NCBI GenBank assembly: GCA_028456385.1
Contig: JALNQF010000079.1
Coordinates: 1 to 64,000 of the forward strand
Origin: Ophiosphaerella korrae
Lineage: Eukaryota; Ascomycota; Dothideomycetes; Pleosporales; Phaeosphaeriaceae
Reading direction: 5' to 3'
Length of the DNA stretch: 64,000 bases
Part shown: positions 1 through 10,764 of the stretch, one piece after another
How positions within the stretch are numbered: position 1 is the first letter of the stretch
How the letters are laid out: the number at the start of each line of letters is the position of its first letter
The notes under the pieces: generated by a model
Seen by the model: the letters and a program-made list of their open reading frames with translations, nothing else
What the model was told of the DNA's origin: nothing
Databases searched by the model: none
Made by a program: the position numbers and the translations under genes

Positions 1-540
1 TGACCGAATCGCTATGGCCCTCGAGGGTCTGCAGGCACGCCCCGCTGCTCGCATCCCATATCTTGACCGTCCTGTCACCCGATGCAGACGCTAGTCGAGT
101 CGAGTCGTGCGAGAAGGCTACTGACCTGACCCAATTGCTATGGCCCTCGAGGGTCTGCAGGCACGCCCTGCTGCTCGCATCCCATATCTTGGCCGTCCTG
201 TCACCCGATGCAGACGCTAGTCGAGTCGAGTCGTGCGAGAAGGCTACTGAGGTGACCCAATTGCTATGACCCTCGAGGGTCTGCAGGCACGCCCTGCTGC
301 TCGCATCCCATATCTTGACCGTCCTGTCACCCGATGCAGACGCTAGTCGAGTCGAGTCATGCGAGAAGGCTACTGAGGTGACCGAATCGCTATGGCCCTC
401 GAGGGTCTGCAGGCACGCCCCGCTGCTCGCATCCCATATCTTGACCGTCCTGTCATCCGATGCAGACGCTAGTCGAGTCGAGTCGTGCGAGAAGGCTGCT
501 GAGGTGACAAAATTGCTATGGCCCTCGAGGGTCTGCAGGC
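1..540 (-). repeat. Tandem 126-bp repeats encoding 42-aa WD40 units
   Basis: On the minus strand about four units of 126 bp follow one another, each reading like CLQTLEGHS..VTSVAFSHDS then RLASASGDRTVKIWDASS. Units differ at only a few bases, and some changes fall at the same codon (S-D versus S-N after LEGH; GDRTV versus GDRTA). In other fungal NLRs such high identity between units reflects unequal exchange or gene conversion with selection at surface residues. The array continues past position 1, so the copy number is unknown. Confidence 0.93.
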
Positions 541-2660
541 ACGCACTCCAGCTGTCGCTCATAGCCGGTATAATTGTGATCCATTCTGGCTCTTCGTACC
601 GAAAAAGCCTTCTAATTAAACTCTTCCTTGGACTGAACAACAGTGCAGATGTATACACCTGGAGAGCGCAGTTCTCAATAGCTCCCTTATGATACATCAC
701 AAATCGATGCGCATCCTTGACAAGCTCGGCCAATGCACTCGTTTCTCCTCTTCCCTAGCTTACATTAGTCTAAAGATTGTCGCTATGACAATTGAGCAGA
801 GCATACTTGGATAAGCGACCAGAGCTTCTCCACTGAGACGACACCATTCAGCACGCTCTTGCGTAGACTAAGAGCTTCTAGCCAGTAGAGAAACTTCTCC
901 CGCAGAAACACATCAACAATGCCTCTATCCTGCAGTGCATCGTTGGAGCTTGCTAAAGACGTAAGATTTGAGTCGCATAGATGGTCGACCCAGTACTCGC
1001 ATGCATACGCGATTCGCGAAAGAATGCTGTCTTTAATCCGCTCTGCCGCTCCCTGTATTCGCGCTCCTGGCTTCTCCAAACCGCACATATCTCTCCGCAG
1101 TGTACTGCGCATCGCATTGAGCAGGCGATAGGTCACCCGCCCTTGCTCCTCTACTACTGCGCTATCAAACACCTGCTGGCCGTTACCTGATATAAAGTAG
1201 TCTTTAGCAGACAGGTGAATGAAGGACACGATACTTTGGCGAACGGTGAGAAAGGAGCCGCAGTGGCTGACGAGGTCGGCGACTCCCTGGACGTTGTCAA
1301 ATTGATTGCTTGGGAGGCCAGCAACTACAACGAGCTCCTTAAGATGCAGCGGCCGGAAGGCCACAGTGACCGACCGAACGACGCTTTTGCAGTACTCTAC
1401 TGTCTTGACATCCTTCTGCGCCAAGATCTGTGCCATCATCCGGTCGTACAGCGGGTCGAGACCAGGTGGCATCGCCTGCATCACCTCCCGCGTGCGGTAG
1501 AGTGGAATGCTCTCTAGCTCTTTGCAGACGAGTGAAACCCACAGAAATGTGCCTCCTGCTTTGTCGCGGAGCAACTGCTGCACCTCTGCTTGCAACCCAG
1601 TATCATACTTCTTCACGGTCGCCAAGTGCTGCACCTTGAAGTTGACAAACGCTACCACCGCTCTTGATACGTGGTTTGCGCTGACCTCAAGGCTGATCTT
1701 AACGCCAGCCAAGTCTGGCTGCAGATACCACTCAATCTCCGGCATGTTGCGGCTCGTCACTAGCCACTTGACCCTTGACCGTTGCGCAAGGCTGTCGTCA
1801 GTAATGATGCGCAAGAGGTTAGACAGACCAGTACCGCACTCGTCGAGCGCATCGACTAGAAGGTATGTCATCGGCAGAGTCGGGTCGTTGAGTATGTCCG
1901 ACAGTATCTCTCCCAGCGAGTGGATGGCGTTGGGTCCTTCGAACAGCGTACTACCTGCAGCCTCGTACCGCTTTTGCACATGTCGCATAAGCTTCTCTCT
2001 TTGCGCGACAAGCAAGTAGATAAGCCCACGGAGGACTGACACAGCGTTGTCAAGCTCCGGCCGGGTGCTCTGGCAGAAGAAGTAGGCCAGTAGATATGGC
2101 CGAGAGCTGAGCTTCAGTTTGGCCAACATTTTCGACATCGTCCACGATGGCTTAGCCCTATGTCCTTGTGACAGCTCAGCAATGAGACCCATCGTCATCA
2201 TCGTCTTGCCTTTGCCCGGGTTACCTCTAATCCACAGCAGCCACGAGTCATCCTGCGTCCTCCACCGCCGGAAGCTGGCGTCGTCTAGGATCCATGCATA
2301 GCAGTCCTTGAGCAGCTTGTCCTTGTCGCTTTCGATCCTCGCCCGGTCTTCGCGCGGATCGGTGTATCGCAGGTCGCGGAGGCACTGGTCGGCGATTGAT
2401 CCGCCACCACCACCACTAGCTCTACCAGGAAAATGCACGTCACCATAAACGTCGCCGTAGATGTTGGTCGAGTCGCCATCTGCTCGATTGCTGGTGTACG
2501 CGGTAGTGCGGGCAGCGGTGGGCTGCATCGATGCGGCTCGCACGCTACTGCTCGACGTTGGGCTGATCCACGACGGCGTGGCGAAGTGGGTAGGGTTCGT
2601 GGCACTCTGAGCACCGTGATGATAGTCTAATCCGCCGGACAGTGTATCCCTGATCCTCAA
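1..2660 (-). CDS. NACHT-WD40 NLR-type receptor, 3' end beyond the window
   Basis: This is a fungal NOD-like receptor. The first exon ORF (2660 to 807) has a P-loop GNPGKGKT at about residues 146-153 (counted from 2660) and a Walker B-like LLVDALDEC near 267-275, the NACHT signature. A 52-nt intron (755-806; GTATGC donor, ACTAAT branch, CTAG acceptor) joins it in phase 0 to a second exon. That exon encodes a linker (LVKDAHRFVMYHKGAIEN) and then near-identical WD40 repeats to the left edge. The start is unresolved: the frame is open to a TTG at 2660, the first in-frame ATG is at 2528, and a further exon upstream is possible. The N-terminus lacks a recognisable HET, patatin or SesB effector domain. 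Such proteins are thought to sense ligands with the WD40 array and signal through the N-terminus. The family call is firm; the ends are not. Confidence 0.88.
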
Positions 2661-3011
2661 TGAGTCTGCAGGGACGACATAGGCAAATGCGCATCGACGA
2701 GATGTGTTGTGATTGTGTCAAGATAGCCGTGCTGCTCAATCAAGCTCAGCTGAACCGTAGCCGCCACAGCTACTATGGCACAAGGCATAGGTAGTGTAGG
2801 TGGGTCCGGGCGGCAGGGGTTAAGCGATACCTCTCTACCCGACTGTTTTATATTAAATCCTTTGTATTTTTGTATTGAAATCTGTGATTTTCAGTCGCCC
2901 GCGTGTTCCTTGTCGCATCCTCTCCTTACATCCTTACAGTTAGCAGTCATGACGCCTCTATTAATACCGCGTCACCAGTATATTTCTAGCGATAAACGAC
3001 TTTAGATTCAG

Positions 3012-3241
3012 ACGCTCTATTTAGCTGGCTATACCCAGCAGTAGATAGTAGCCTATCTTAAGGTAACAGAGATAGGTCCTAAGAAGCGTACTAGTCCTGG
3101 GCTGTCTCTTAGCGACGCTCAAGTTGACGAGCTTGTTGCCCTTATCTATTACTTATAAGTATACTAAATACCCTTTAAGCTTCTTGTAGAGGGTCCCTTT
3201 ACTTATTAGAATATTAAGGAATACGTTATCTATTGTACTCT
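3012..3241 (+). mobile_element. Decayed Tc1/mariner-type transposase N-terminal fragment
   Basis: One frame reads TLYLAGYTQQ*IVAYL, then a stretch ending LSLSDAQVDELVALI, then PFKLLVEGPFTY*NIKEYVI. This resembles the helix-turn-helix end of fungal Tc1-type transposases. In-frame stops are TAG or TAA; the first two most simply derive from glutamine codons and another sits where tryptophan is expected. The fragment runs straight into the repeat that begins at 3242, so it was probably cut by that insertion. No catalytic DDE part is present here. Confidence 0.55.
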
Positions 3242-3597
3242 TGTCAGATGAGCTGGCTCACGAGCCAGCTCATGAATCAATTCAGATGACGATTGAGATG
3301 GCGATGGCGATCGATCTGGCACGCGCGCGCACGTGCGCCACTAGCTGAGCAAGCCAACCAGCAGATTCGGGATCTGTGGCGACGCACCAACTCAACGGCG
3401 GCGCATCTTTTTGACAGGAGAGGAGTTATCGGGCAACGCGCCAGCTCAACGAAGGGCAACCCTTGGGCACAAAAGCAATCAAAGAATTTCACGAAGGATA
3501 TCATAGCAGCCAGAAGGCAGATGATAGACAGAGAACTCAATCAATTCTATTCTGACCTCTACTCGCATCAGTGACTCAGTGACCATCAAATCTGAGA
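3242..3597 (+). repeat. Dispersed MITE-like repeat, copy A
   Basis: This roughly 355-bp unit begins TGTCAGATGAGCTGG with a short internal palindrome and ends CATCAAATCTGAGA, so its ends resemble inverted TGTCAGAT. It shares long matches with 21206-21460 (same orientation) and, reversed, with 9567-9965 and 30640-30910. An open stretch at 3293-3574 is conserved only as part of the repeat and is not called a gene. Confidence 0.7.
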
Positions 3598-3976
3598 GAA
3601 TGCTAACAAAGGAGATTTTTGGAGAGAAATAATATCTGCCCATGTGTGTCTAACGTACAGCAAAATCTAGGTTTGACTGAACTGTAGAGAATGGCCCCCT
3701 AGAGAGAGGCAGCTTAATCTCCGTCAAGGGAGACAGGCCTCGGCTTCGTGCTCGTACCTTAGCACTATATGAATGCTGAAGTGTCATGGTTGCTAGATGG
3801 AATATTTGCAACATGGTCTTCGCGAATAGAAGCACGGCGGCGGCTAGGAAGCGCTTCAGATAGCGGGACGATTGCCGAGGCCAAGTGCGCGGCCGTCCTT
3901 CTGTTCTTTCCTCTTCGTTTCTTTACCATCTTCCTACATATCAATCTTTGGCTACCCGCTTCTTACCTTCATAGCC
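3598..3976. other. Gene-free stretch
   Basis: I see no supported gene between repeat A and the decayed reading frame at 3977. Short ORFs on both strands have no recognisable motif. Confidence 0.4.
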
Positions 3977-4966
3977 ATGGCGTTCCTCTTTAACAACCGC
4001 CAACGCTAAGGCTTTGTTGATGTGATAGACGCCCTTCAACGGTTGGAGGAAGATCTAGAGCATCTTCGCCTTCAGAGAGCCCAGCGTTACAATGATCCTC
4101 CACCACCCTACCCATTATTAGGCGAGACGACGCAGCCTGCTAGCCCTACCAATGCTTCTGTTGCTGACGAGGCGGCGCTTCAAGCCCGGCGTAGCGCCAT
4201 GCTCCGATCAACGCCGTACAGGCAGTTCGATAGCCAGACGAGCAGAGAACGGAAACGGATCATATACCAGTTGGAAGAAGAGCGCTACGGGCGGAGGCAG
4301 ATGCTGCCATACGATGAAATGGCTGACTTTCTAGCGAACGCCCATAACAGTGTCCAGGCCCGTTAGGTAGAACAGGGCACCTGGAAAGAGGAATGGGGCC
4401 CAGCTTGGCCCAAGGGAGCCAAACCATGGGATAACCGTTGGTTTTCATGCCAGAATACAGGAGGGCTCCGTCCTTTCGGCCGCTGGCGTAATGAAAAGAA
4501 GCCCGAACCAAAGGCGGCACCGGAACCGGAGGCCAAATCTATCTAAAATATCTTCATTGGATGGAGGCGAGAAGAGCCAAATACCACCACGGAAGAGCCA
4601 GCATGTGCTTCTGCACCAAATGTCACTAAGGCGCCAGTAGCTCCATCTGAACGCGATACTTCAGCGTCTCATCCCTACCACCAGTTTCTCTTCCAGGTAT
4701 CCAAGGAGAGCGAATAGATAAGAGACGAGCTCCAATACAAACCGTCTACTAGAACAACTGACATTGGTGCCATGGCCTACGAAAGCACCAAGAAGAACTG
4801 GATCGAAGACGAGATTTGGAATCCTACATGGGGCGAACTGCCCGGAATGACTTGGATGCACGAAGACCTTGAGGCCGAGGACGGACGCCGAACGTCTAAA
4901 CCGCAGCCTGATCCGGTCAGCAACGATGAGCAAACACCCCGCCTTCCCAGCCCCACGTCTTTCTAG
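3977..4966 (+). pseudogene. Unknown hypothetical protein broken by four nonsense codons
   Basis: One frame stays coherent from an ATG at 3977 to the stop at 4966, with in-frame stops at 4007 (TAA), 4364 (TAG), 4544 (TAA) and 4715 (TAG). Between them the sequence is protein-like: an acidic and arginine-rich helical part (LEEDLEHLRLQRAQRY), a PPPPYP motif, a segment rich in Trp and Pro, and an acidic C-terminus. I do not recognise the family. All four stops can be made from CAA or CAG by one C-to-T change, which fits RIP. I infer a formerly functional gene of about 330 codons, now dead. Confidence 0.6.
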
Positions 4967-5311
4967 TCAGTACAAAAAACAATAACTTATTCACGGTTTC
5001 CCAAGACGCTGAGGCCCCTAGCAGAGTGATCGCTAGAGCAGGAAGGAAGATGAAGATGAAGAAGATGAAAGGCACCTCCCGGCTGCCTACTGTTGTCAAG
5101 ATCCCGCGGTCAGAGTCAGAGTCAGAGTGAGCAAGCCGAGTCCTTCGGAGTGTACGTTCTTCAAAAGTGATAAAACCGAGCGAACCAAGGTCTACCCTTC
5201 CAAACCCGTTTTTGAAAACACGATTACCGCATGTTTGGGCCTAGTGAAATATCCAATTCGATTTAGTAAAACAGCACGTCACGCACACCAAAGGGCAATG
5301 GTGCGAATTTA

Positions 5312-6265
5312 GCACCTGGGAACGAGCAAGCTTCCACCGAAAGGCCTATCCGTACCAGTAGGCGGTCTTCTCTTGACCTAGCGGGGTCAGGGATGCCGAA
5401 ACCGAAGAGCAAGATAGAACACCAACGGCAGCTGAATGCTCGTACCAAGAATGCTACTTCACAGTTTCCGTCGGCCGGGGCGCTCAAACAATACTGGACA
5501 ACGACATCCAACAGTCGAATATCAGCCGATTGCAACTAAGGTACCCCGGAGAAGTAAGCGCATAGCTGCGCAAATGCGCAATGCCCCAGCTGGGCGCAAG
5601 CATCCTCAACCGGCGAGTCCAAAGGACCATCACGGTCAACACCACGCGCCACATCTACCGCAGCAGACAGTAATCGGATAAGAAAACGGCAATCCAGCTC
5701 GAATGGTGGGACACAGGCGAGACGGCGGTTGAGATCATAGTTAATTCAACCAGATGAATTCCTAACTTCGATGAGTTGGAATCTTTCAGTATCGTATCTA
5801 CTCACATGAGAGGATCGATCCTCGAAGCATAGGTTCTTCAGTGACGATTGGCAGGGCGTCTATATGCCAATTCATTTGGGAAACATAGACCTGGGAACTC
5901 CTTATTACTATAAAGGTATTTGTGAGCTTGTTCACATCATGCTTCTCAGTTTCGGAGGCGAGCTCATCTCTGAGCACGCCACCACCGAGAACAGGGCCTG
6001 CACTACTCAACTAGCTAAGTGCTCAGCCCAAGAAATCCACAATCTTGGGGTCTTGCACAAGGACCTCGAGCCTCGCAACACACTGTGGAATGAGGAGACT
6101 AGTCGAGTGATGGTGATTGATTTCGAGCGGGCAGAGGTTGTCAAGCCACTAACTGTACTGGGTGTCATATTGGCAAACGGAAAGAGGAAGAGAGGGTTTG
6201 ATGCAAATACGGCAAAGCAGGGAAGAGGCAGCTCCTCTGCATTTACACGGGGAGACAAAGGATAG
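5312..6265 (+). pseudogene. Protein-kinase-like gene remnant
   Basis: The 3' part (5819-6265) resembles the C-lobe of a fungal protein-kinase-like family. It reads VYMPIHLGNIDLGTPYYY, then a catalytic-loop segment LGVLHKDLEPRNTLW and a metal-loop segment VMVIDFERAE, with a basic C-terminal tail (ANGKRKRG). HKD replaces HRD and DFE replaces DFG. Upstream (5318-5539 and near 5545-5680) are Ser/Arg/Lys-rich coding-like pieces, such as RRSKRIAAQ, in shifted frames separated by stops; they could be the remains of the N-terminus. The ATP-binding lobe is not recognisable in one frame. I call it a decayed gene; an unseen intron structure is a weaker alternative. Confidence 0.6.
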
Positions 6266-7817
6266 CTATTGAGTTGCGGGGGTTTCTCTAGTTCACATAA
6301 GCCTAAGGCGGGCAATAATAAAATTATTTGTCATAATAACGTGACATGTTAGCGTTAAAACCCAGGCATGTCCTCTTTAGTTCATTTCCGGTGTAGGTTT
6401 GTGTCACCTCACCTTGTCGCATTTCAGAGCCAGTAGGCGATGTAGGGCACCGAGCTGTAATTCCGCCCATAGACCGGGCATATCTACCAGAGGCTTTCGA
6501 ACTGTGGATTCATTACTACCTATCGGGGGCCTTCACAAGCTACTCATGGCGAAGACCTACTTCCTACGGCTTTACTCAGGACTCATAGCCTTCCATAGTT
6601 GCCGACACTAGCCTCCAGCAACGAATGGAAGTGATTAAGCAATTGGCAGAGCCTGCAACGCCACAATGAGCTGGATGGCAAGGTCTTTCAGTCCTATTGT
6701 AGTGTCAATGTAAAAATAAATCAGGGGAGTCTATAAACATTACCATTGTCGAGTATGTTTGAAACGCTAGACGTGCTAACATCTTCATAATCGACTTTAA
6801 AAACCGGCAGAAGGTATTAACCTATTGCCTATTAGTTCTAATTGAATAATCTGTGATCGGGACGAAAATGGTTATTGTTGGCACAACGCGCAGGAGGTTG
6901 GGTTTTTGGTAGTTGTTATTGGCAGCTCGTCTTGATTTTGCACTTGTCTGGTGCTGTAGTCCCTGTTGAGTTAGCATGCTTGCTGAACACTTTCAAAATC
7001 AGCTCTGATAGATATAGATATAACTAGTAGGGGGAAACGGTTGCTTTTATGTTACGGTACAAGAAACTGTTGTGCGTGTGGAATGTAGATTCCCAGCTGC
7101 TATTTCCCATTTTTTGTATTCCATTTCCAGGAAAATGTCTACTGCATGCGTTTGCGCGGCCGCCTTGCAAGGCGTCGGCGCTTATTGTTCTTCCACTGTC
7201 GGCCCTGTAATCAAACCGTTTTGTACCTTCCTTCTAGTGCCTAACTAATCATCAAAATATTTTATAGAACATGACTTGACAGGGCTGACCATGAAGTAAG
7301 GAGCAAGATAATTCGAGAGATCCATGTATATGATTTCACTGGCCTGAGAAGAGATACACTCCTGATAAATCTGATCATGGGCATAGTGAACAATGCATGG
7401 CGATGAACAGTAGTGCAATTGATACCAGAAAACCTAAGTCAGGGGCTAAGTACTACTTGAATTATTTATAATCTTGCCCTAGCATTAGGATCGCGAGACA
7501 CTGCAACCACGATCTAACGAGGTACCGAGTTGTGACGTATTCAGGGCAGCTGGTTGGTGAGAGCCAAGGAACAATAGATTGAAATGAATGTTGGTGACCG
7601 GACAGTAGGCTGTCCAGTCAGCAGCTATATAGTGTGGATAAAATAGACTAGCTACAATAAGGTGTAGTCCAACACGTGACACACGTGACACAAGTCGTGT
7701 TTGAAGACGTTAAAAATTGCTCCATCCAAACTCCAGCTCTGGCTCATTCTCAGGATCCATAGCTCGTCAATATCCTCTTACGTTTCCTCACCTTGCCAAT
7801 GGTCGTGGAAGAGCGGA
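6266..7817. other. 1.5-kb gene-free, AT-rich stretch
   Basis: There is no ORF with a recognisable motif on either strand. Base composition looks AT-rich around 6700-7480. I found no terminal repeats. The right part (about 7690-7817) lies just 3' of the cupin gene and probably holds its terminator region. Confidence 0.5.
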
Positions 7818-8678
7818 TCAATTATGCGGCCAGCCAGCGATTAGCAACGCACCCCGCTCACCAACAGTGAAGTTGTAAGCTGTGCCCGCCGGCGCCCAGA
7901 TCCAATCGCCAGCCGTGAGCTCACGGCCATTGCTGAAGATGGAACCGTTAATAACGAGCTTGTAGTCGGCAAGCCTCTCGAGCTCGTGAATATGACCCGG
8001 GATGTCGGTTCCAGGAGCGATGTGTGCCAGCCAAGCGAAGAAGCGTCCGTCCTTGTTAGGGGTGGCGGGCATTCGCGGGGCGAAAGGAAAGAAGTTGTGG
8101 GTGATGCCTTCGCCAGTTTCGGCGTACTGCGCGAGGTGAGGCAGCGAGACAGTGGCGGATTTCACTTTGGGGTCCCGAGAGGTGACAAAGGTCTCGTAGA
8201 CTGGTAGACCGATGTTTTCACCAGCATCTTCGACGCACGGCAACACGGTGAACAGCACCGAGCCCAAATGCTCGGCAGTGTAGTCATAAGTCTCGCCGGC
8301 TGGAAGCCAGATCCAGTCGCCTGCTGTGAGGGATTGGCCACGGAACCGGATAGAACCGCTCACAACGACCTTGACGGCACCGATGGAAACGTCCAGCCTT
8401 CGTGGTGTGACGGTAGCGCCGGGGGCATAGCAAGATGTGAAGGCGCTGAATCGTCCATTGCCATCCGAGGGCATCAAAGGCGCAATGGGGAGGAACCAGC
8501 GCGTGACGCCCTTGAAGTGAGCCGGAATCAGATCAGTCAAATCGGACTTTGCAGCTAGGACGTCTGGATCACGTGAGCAGAGGACACGGCTGCTGATGCT
8601 CTGGACAAGCTTGTCAAGCTTCGCAGCCGCAACGTCACGCTCTTCGTGCTCGGAGAATACCAGTGTGGATATGGCCAT
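7818..8678 (-). CDS. Double-cupin (ChrR-like) protein
   Basis: The protein has two repeated beta-barrel domains. The first ends LTAGDWIWLPAGETYDYTAE; the second, at the C-terminus, has IAPGTDIPGHIHE, then ELTAGDWIWAPAGTAYNFT. The doubled GDWIW.PAG.. motif is the second cupin motif of the ChrR-like/2,4-dihydroxyacetophenone-dioxygenase-like group. The second domain keeps a His/Glu cluster (HIHELE) that could bind metal; the first has lost the histidines (VTPRRLDVS), so only the C-terminal barrel is likely to be metal-bound. I chose ATG 8678 (MAISTLV...), giving 286 aa; the frame is open 19 codons further upstream. It is a single exon. Substrate unknown. It is the first gene of a cluster-like block that continues with a transporter and an oxygenase. 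Confidence 0.82.
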   Translation of the reverse strand: MAISTLVFSEHEERDVAAAKLDKLVQSISSRVLCSRDPDVLAAKSDLTDLIPAHFKGVTRWFLPIAPLMPSDGNGRFSAFTSCYAPGATVTPRRLDVSIGAVKVVVSGSIRFRGQSLTAGDWIWLPAGETYDYTAEHLGSVLFTVLPCVEDAGENIGLPVYETFVTSRDPKVKSATVSLPHLAQYAETGEGITHNFFPFAPRMPATPNKDGRFFAWLAHIAPGTDIPGHIHELERLADYKLVINGSIFSNGRELTAGDWIWAPAGTAYNFTVGERGALLIAGWPHN

Positions 8679-8885
8679 GTTGCTGCTCCTTTGGTCGAGT
8701 TTGATGAAAGATGTTATAGTTTTTTTCTTGAACAAAGTGTTTCCATTTCTAGGTCGGGGACACTGATATTTAAGGAGTTTGCCTGAGTGTTATCTTCTGC
8801 AAGGCTAATATGAAAAGGGAGAAATTGGTATTGATCATCTCCAGATGATATGGATGAAGTGTGAGACGGGACATAGGGCACCGGT

Positions 8886-8932
8886 GCATATGGTGATGCA
8901 TATGGTAATGCGTATGGTAATGCATATGGTAT
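8886..8932. repeat. 12-bp tandem repeat
   Basis: About four copies of GCATATGGTAAT, with single-base variants, lie upstream of the cupin gene. It is a simple minisatellite with no evident function. Confidence 0.8.
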
Positions 8933-9566
8933 GTATTGTCTATCTCTCTATCTATGATCATCGAAACCGCTATATAGGTCCAGTCCGCCAAGGCGCTATG
9001 CCATGGCGCTAGACCCGTGGGGCCGGTCCCATGGCTCATTCCACATCACTAGATGGTGCGGCACAGCAACAACACCAAGAAGACGCATAGCGAGATCGAC
9101 AACATCGCAAAGCAAATACCGCACCACCTACATAAGCGAAATGGCCCCGCACGTTGACGCCCTAATTTGTAGGGCCGGACCGCAGCGGAAGCCCCGCACT
9201 GACCCACTTTTGATCGTCCCTTGTAGATTAAAACATAGATTAAAACATACAAGGCCAACACAACCAACTAACACAATATGCTACATGCAAGCACACCAGG
9301 ACACCAAACACTGTAGCTGTTATCTGAAGTGGGTTGGGTTCGCCACTCGCTTGCATTCCCCCGCTCTCTTATCAAGCGCGATATTGATTGATGCATAATC
9401 GTTGATTAGTCCATTATCAGATTATTCCTCGTTATCAGCAGAACATCAATTGGGAGGGGGGGAGGAAACAAGGGAAGCAACAGGTGTGGGTAAATTGACG
9501 ATAGAAATAACAAGGAAAATCAAAACAAAAGGATTGCAGAACGAGGCAAATGCACCGGTGTCCTGT
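8933..9566. other. Gene-free stretch
   Basis: It contains only short ORFs without motifs and a run of G around 9456. I see nothing I can call. Confidence 0.4.
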
Positions 9567-9965
9567 TGTCAGATTTGAAGGGGTCACTTGGTCAGTGATG
9601 TGAACCGCGGGTTGATCGTAAGCATGTGATAATTGCACGTCAGATTGATGAGATTGTGTTGAGTGGAACTGGGTGTATTGGTTGCTCTGTCTATCATCTG
9701 CCTGCCGGCTCCTGCTGATAACCTTCGTGATGCTCTTTGATTACTCTCATGCTGAAGGATTGCCTTTTGTTGAGCCCTTTTGTTGAGCCGGCGCGTTGCC
9801 TGATTGCGGCTCTCCTGTCAAATGCGCCGCAGCTGAGTTGGTGCGTCGCTACAGATTCCGGGTGTATCTGGAACCTGCTGATTGGCTCGTTTAGCTAGTG
9901 GCGCGCACGTGCGATGCTCGATCGATCGCCATCTGAATTTCACAAGCCAACTCACCGCCATGGCA
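9567..9965 (-). repeat. Dispersed MITE-like repeat, copy B
   Basis: Read on the minus strand, this unit follows copy A: ATCGATCG, GCACGTGCG, CACTAGCTAAACGAGCCAATC, GCGACGCACCAACTC, TTGACAGGAGAG, and GGCAGATGATAGACAGAG. Its plus-strand left edge starts TGTCAGATTTGA, one terminus of the family. The internal part GTGATAATTG.ACGT is also found in the element at 31371-31570, tying the two together. It lies about 100 bp from the truncated exon at 10061. Confidence 0.65.
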
Positions 9966-10060
9966 GCTACAAGTCATATACTAGCAGACGTGTACAATAC
10001 ACAAAGTTCAAAAGGGCCGTCTGTGCAGACGCAACGTGAGAGAAATGAAGGTTGTCATAC

Positions 10061-10516
10061 CTTATCCGCTTGCTTTAGTTTCTCGTCCTTGATTTCAGGC
10101 TGTTGCGTGCCCGTCTGAGTCAATCGGGCTCTCTTCGCGGGCAACGGATCGATCTCAGGTGTCACGTCGAATCGCCTCTTCTGACGTAGAGGCCTGTTGA
10201 GAGCTGCTGCATGATGGTGTGGTTTCGTCGCAAAGGTTGTCTTTGGCTTGGCGCGATGAAATGCACTAATTTTAGGCAGCAGTCCGGGGGTTTCTAAGAA
10301 TGATTGGTCGCTGGCCGCTGTCCGCTGTCCTCGTTCATGCGCGCGCGGGGTAAGTTCACCCAACGAAGTCGCAGAGTTGGTGCCTTGGACATATTCACGA
10401 ATCTCTGAGTTCGTAGGAGCCAGTCCGCCTTCTGCGTTCTCGTTACCCCTTTGCGCAATAGCTCGCTCTAGATGGGCCTTCAAAGTTACGTGGGTTTGCC
10501 TACGCAGGTCAATCAC
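10061..10516 (-). pseudogene. Isolated exon of an unknown gene, possibly truncated by repeat B
   Basis: A 152-codon stretch rich in Lys, Arg, Pro and Thr ends AAG at a good donor (GTATGA, 10055-10060), and its 5' side has a plausible TTAG acceptor just above 10516. It therefore looks like an internal exon. No following exon is visible before repeat B (9567-9965). The protein includes LNRPLRQKRRFDVTPEIDPL and AKRAR, suggestive of a nuclear protein, but I do not recognise a family. A candidate first exon (ATG then MSNLMYAGNAD, GTAATA donor) lies near 10690-10730, but the phase does not close. Either the gene was cut by insertion or I have missed exons. Confidence 0.35.
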
Positions 10517-10764
10517 TAACAGTAGAGTTCAAGCAGACGACTTTGCAACAGCCAACCACTCTCGTCTCTCGACAAGCCTGAAACCCGGCTCGCGTCGCTT
10601 TACAACCTCTCTTTGATATCCTATCTCTGAGTCAGCGGGCGCGCAGCGAGGCCGCGTACACCACGACCACGTCGTTTCTATCCCCTCTCTACGAGAGTGA
10701 ATTATTACCTGTCGGCATTTCCGGCATACATCAAGTTAGACATAGCCGGTGTTAACAGTCCATC

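Noticed and set aside
63..692. Plus-strand ORFs of 68 and 125 codons
   Set aside because: They are the reverse reading of the WD40 repeats; the minus strand gives the clear WD40 protein.
919..2630. Several ORFs of 60-170 codons inside the NACHT exon
   Set aside because: Antisense or shifted shadows of the NACHT reading frame with no motifs.
7986..8558. Plus-strand ORFs over the cupin gene
   Set aside because: Antisense to a well-supported double-cupin protein.
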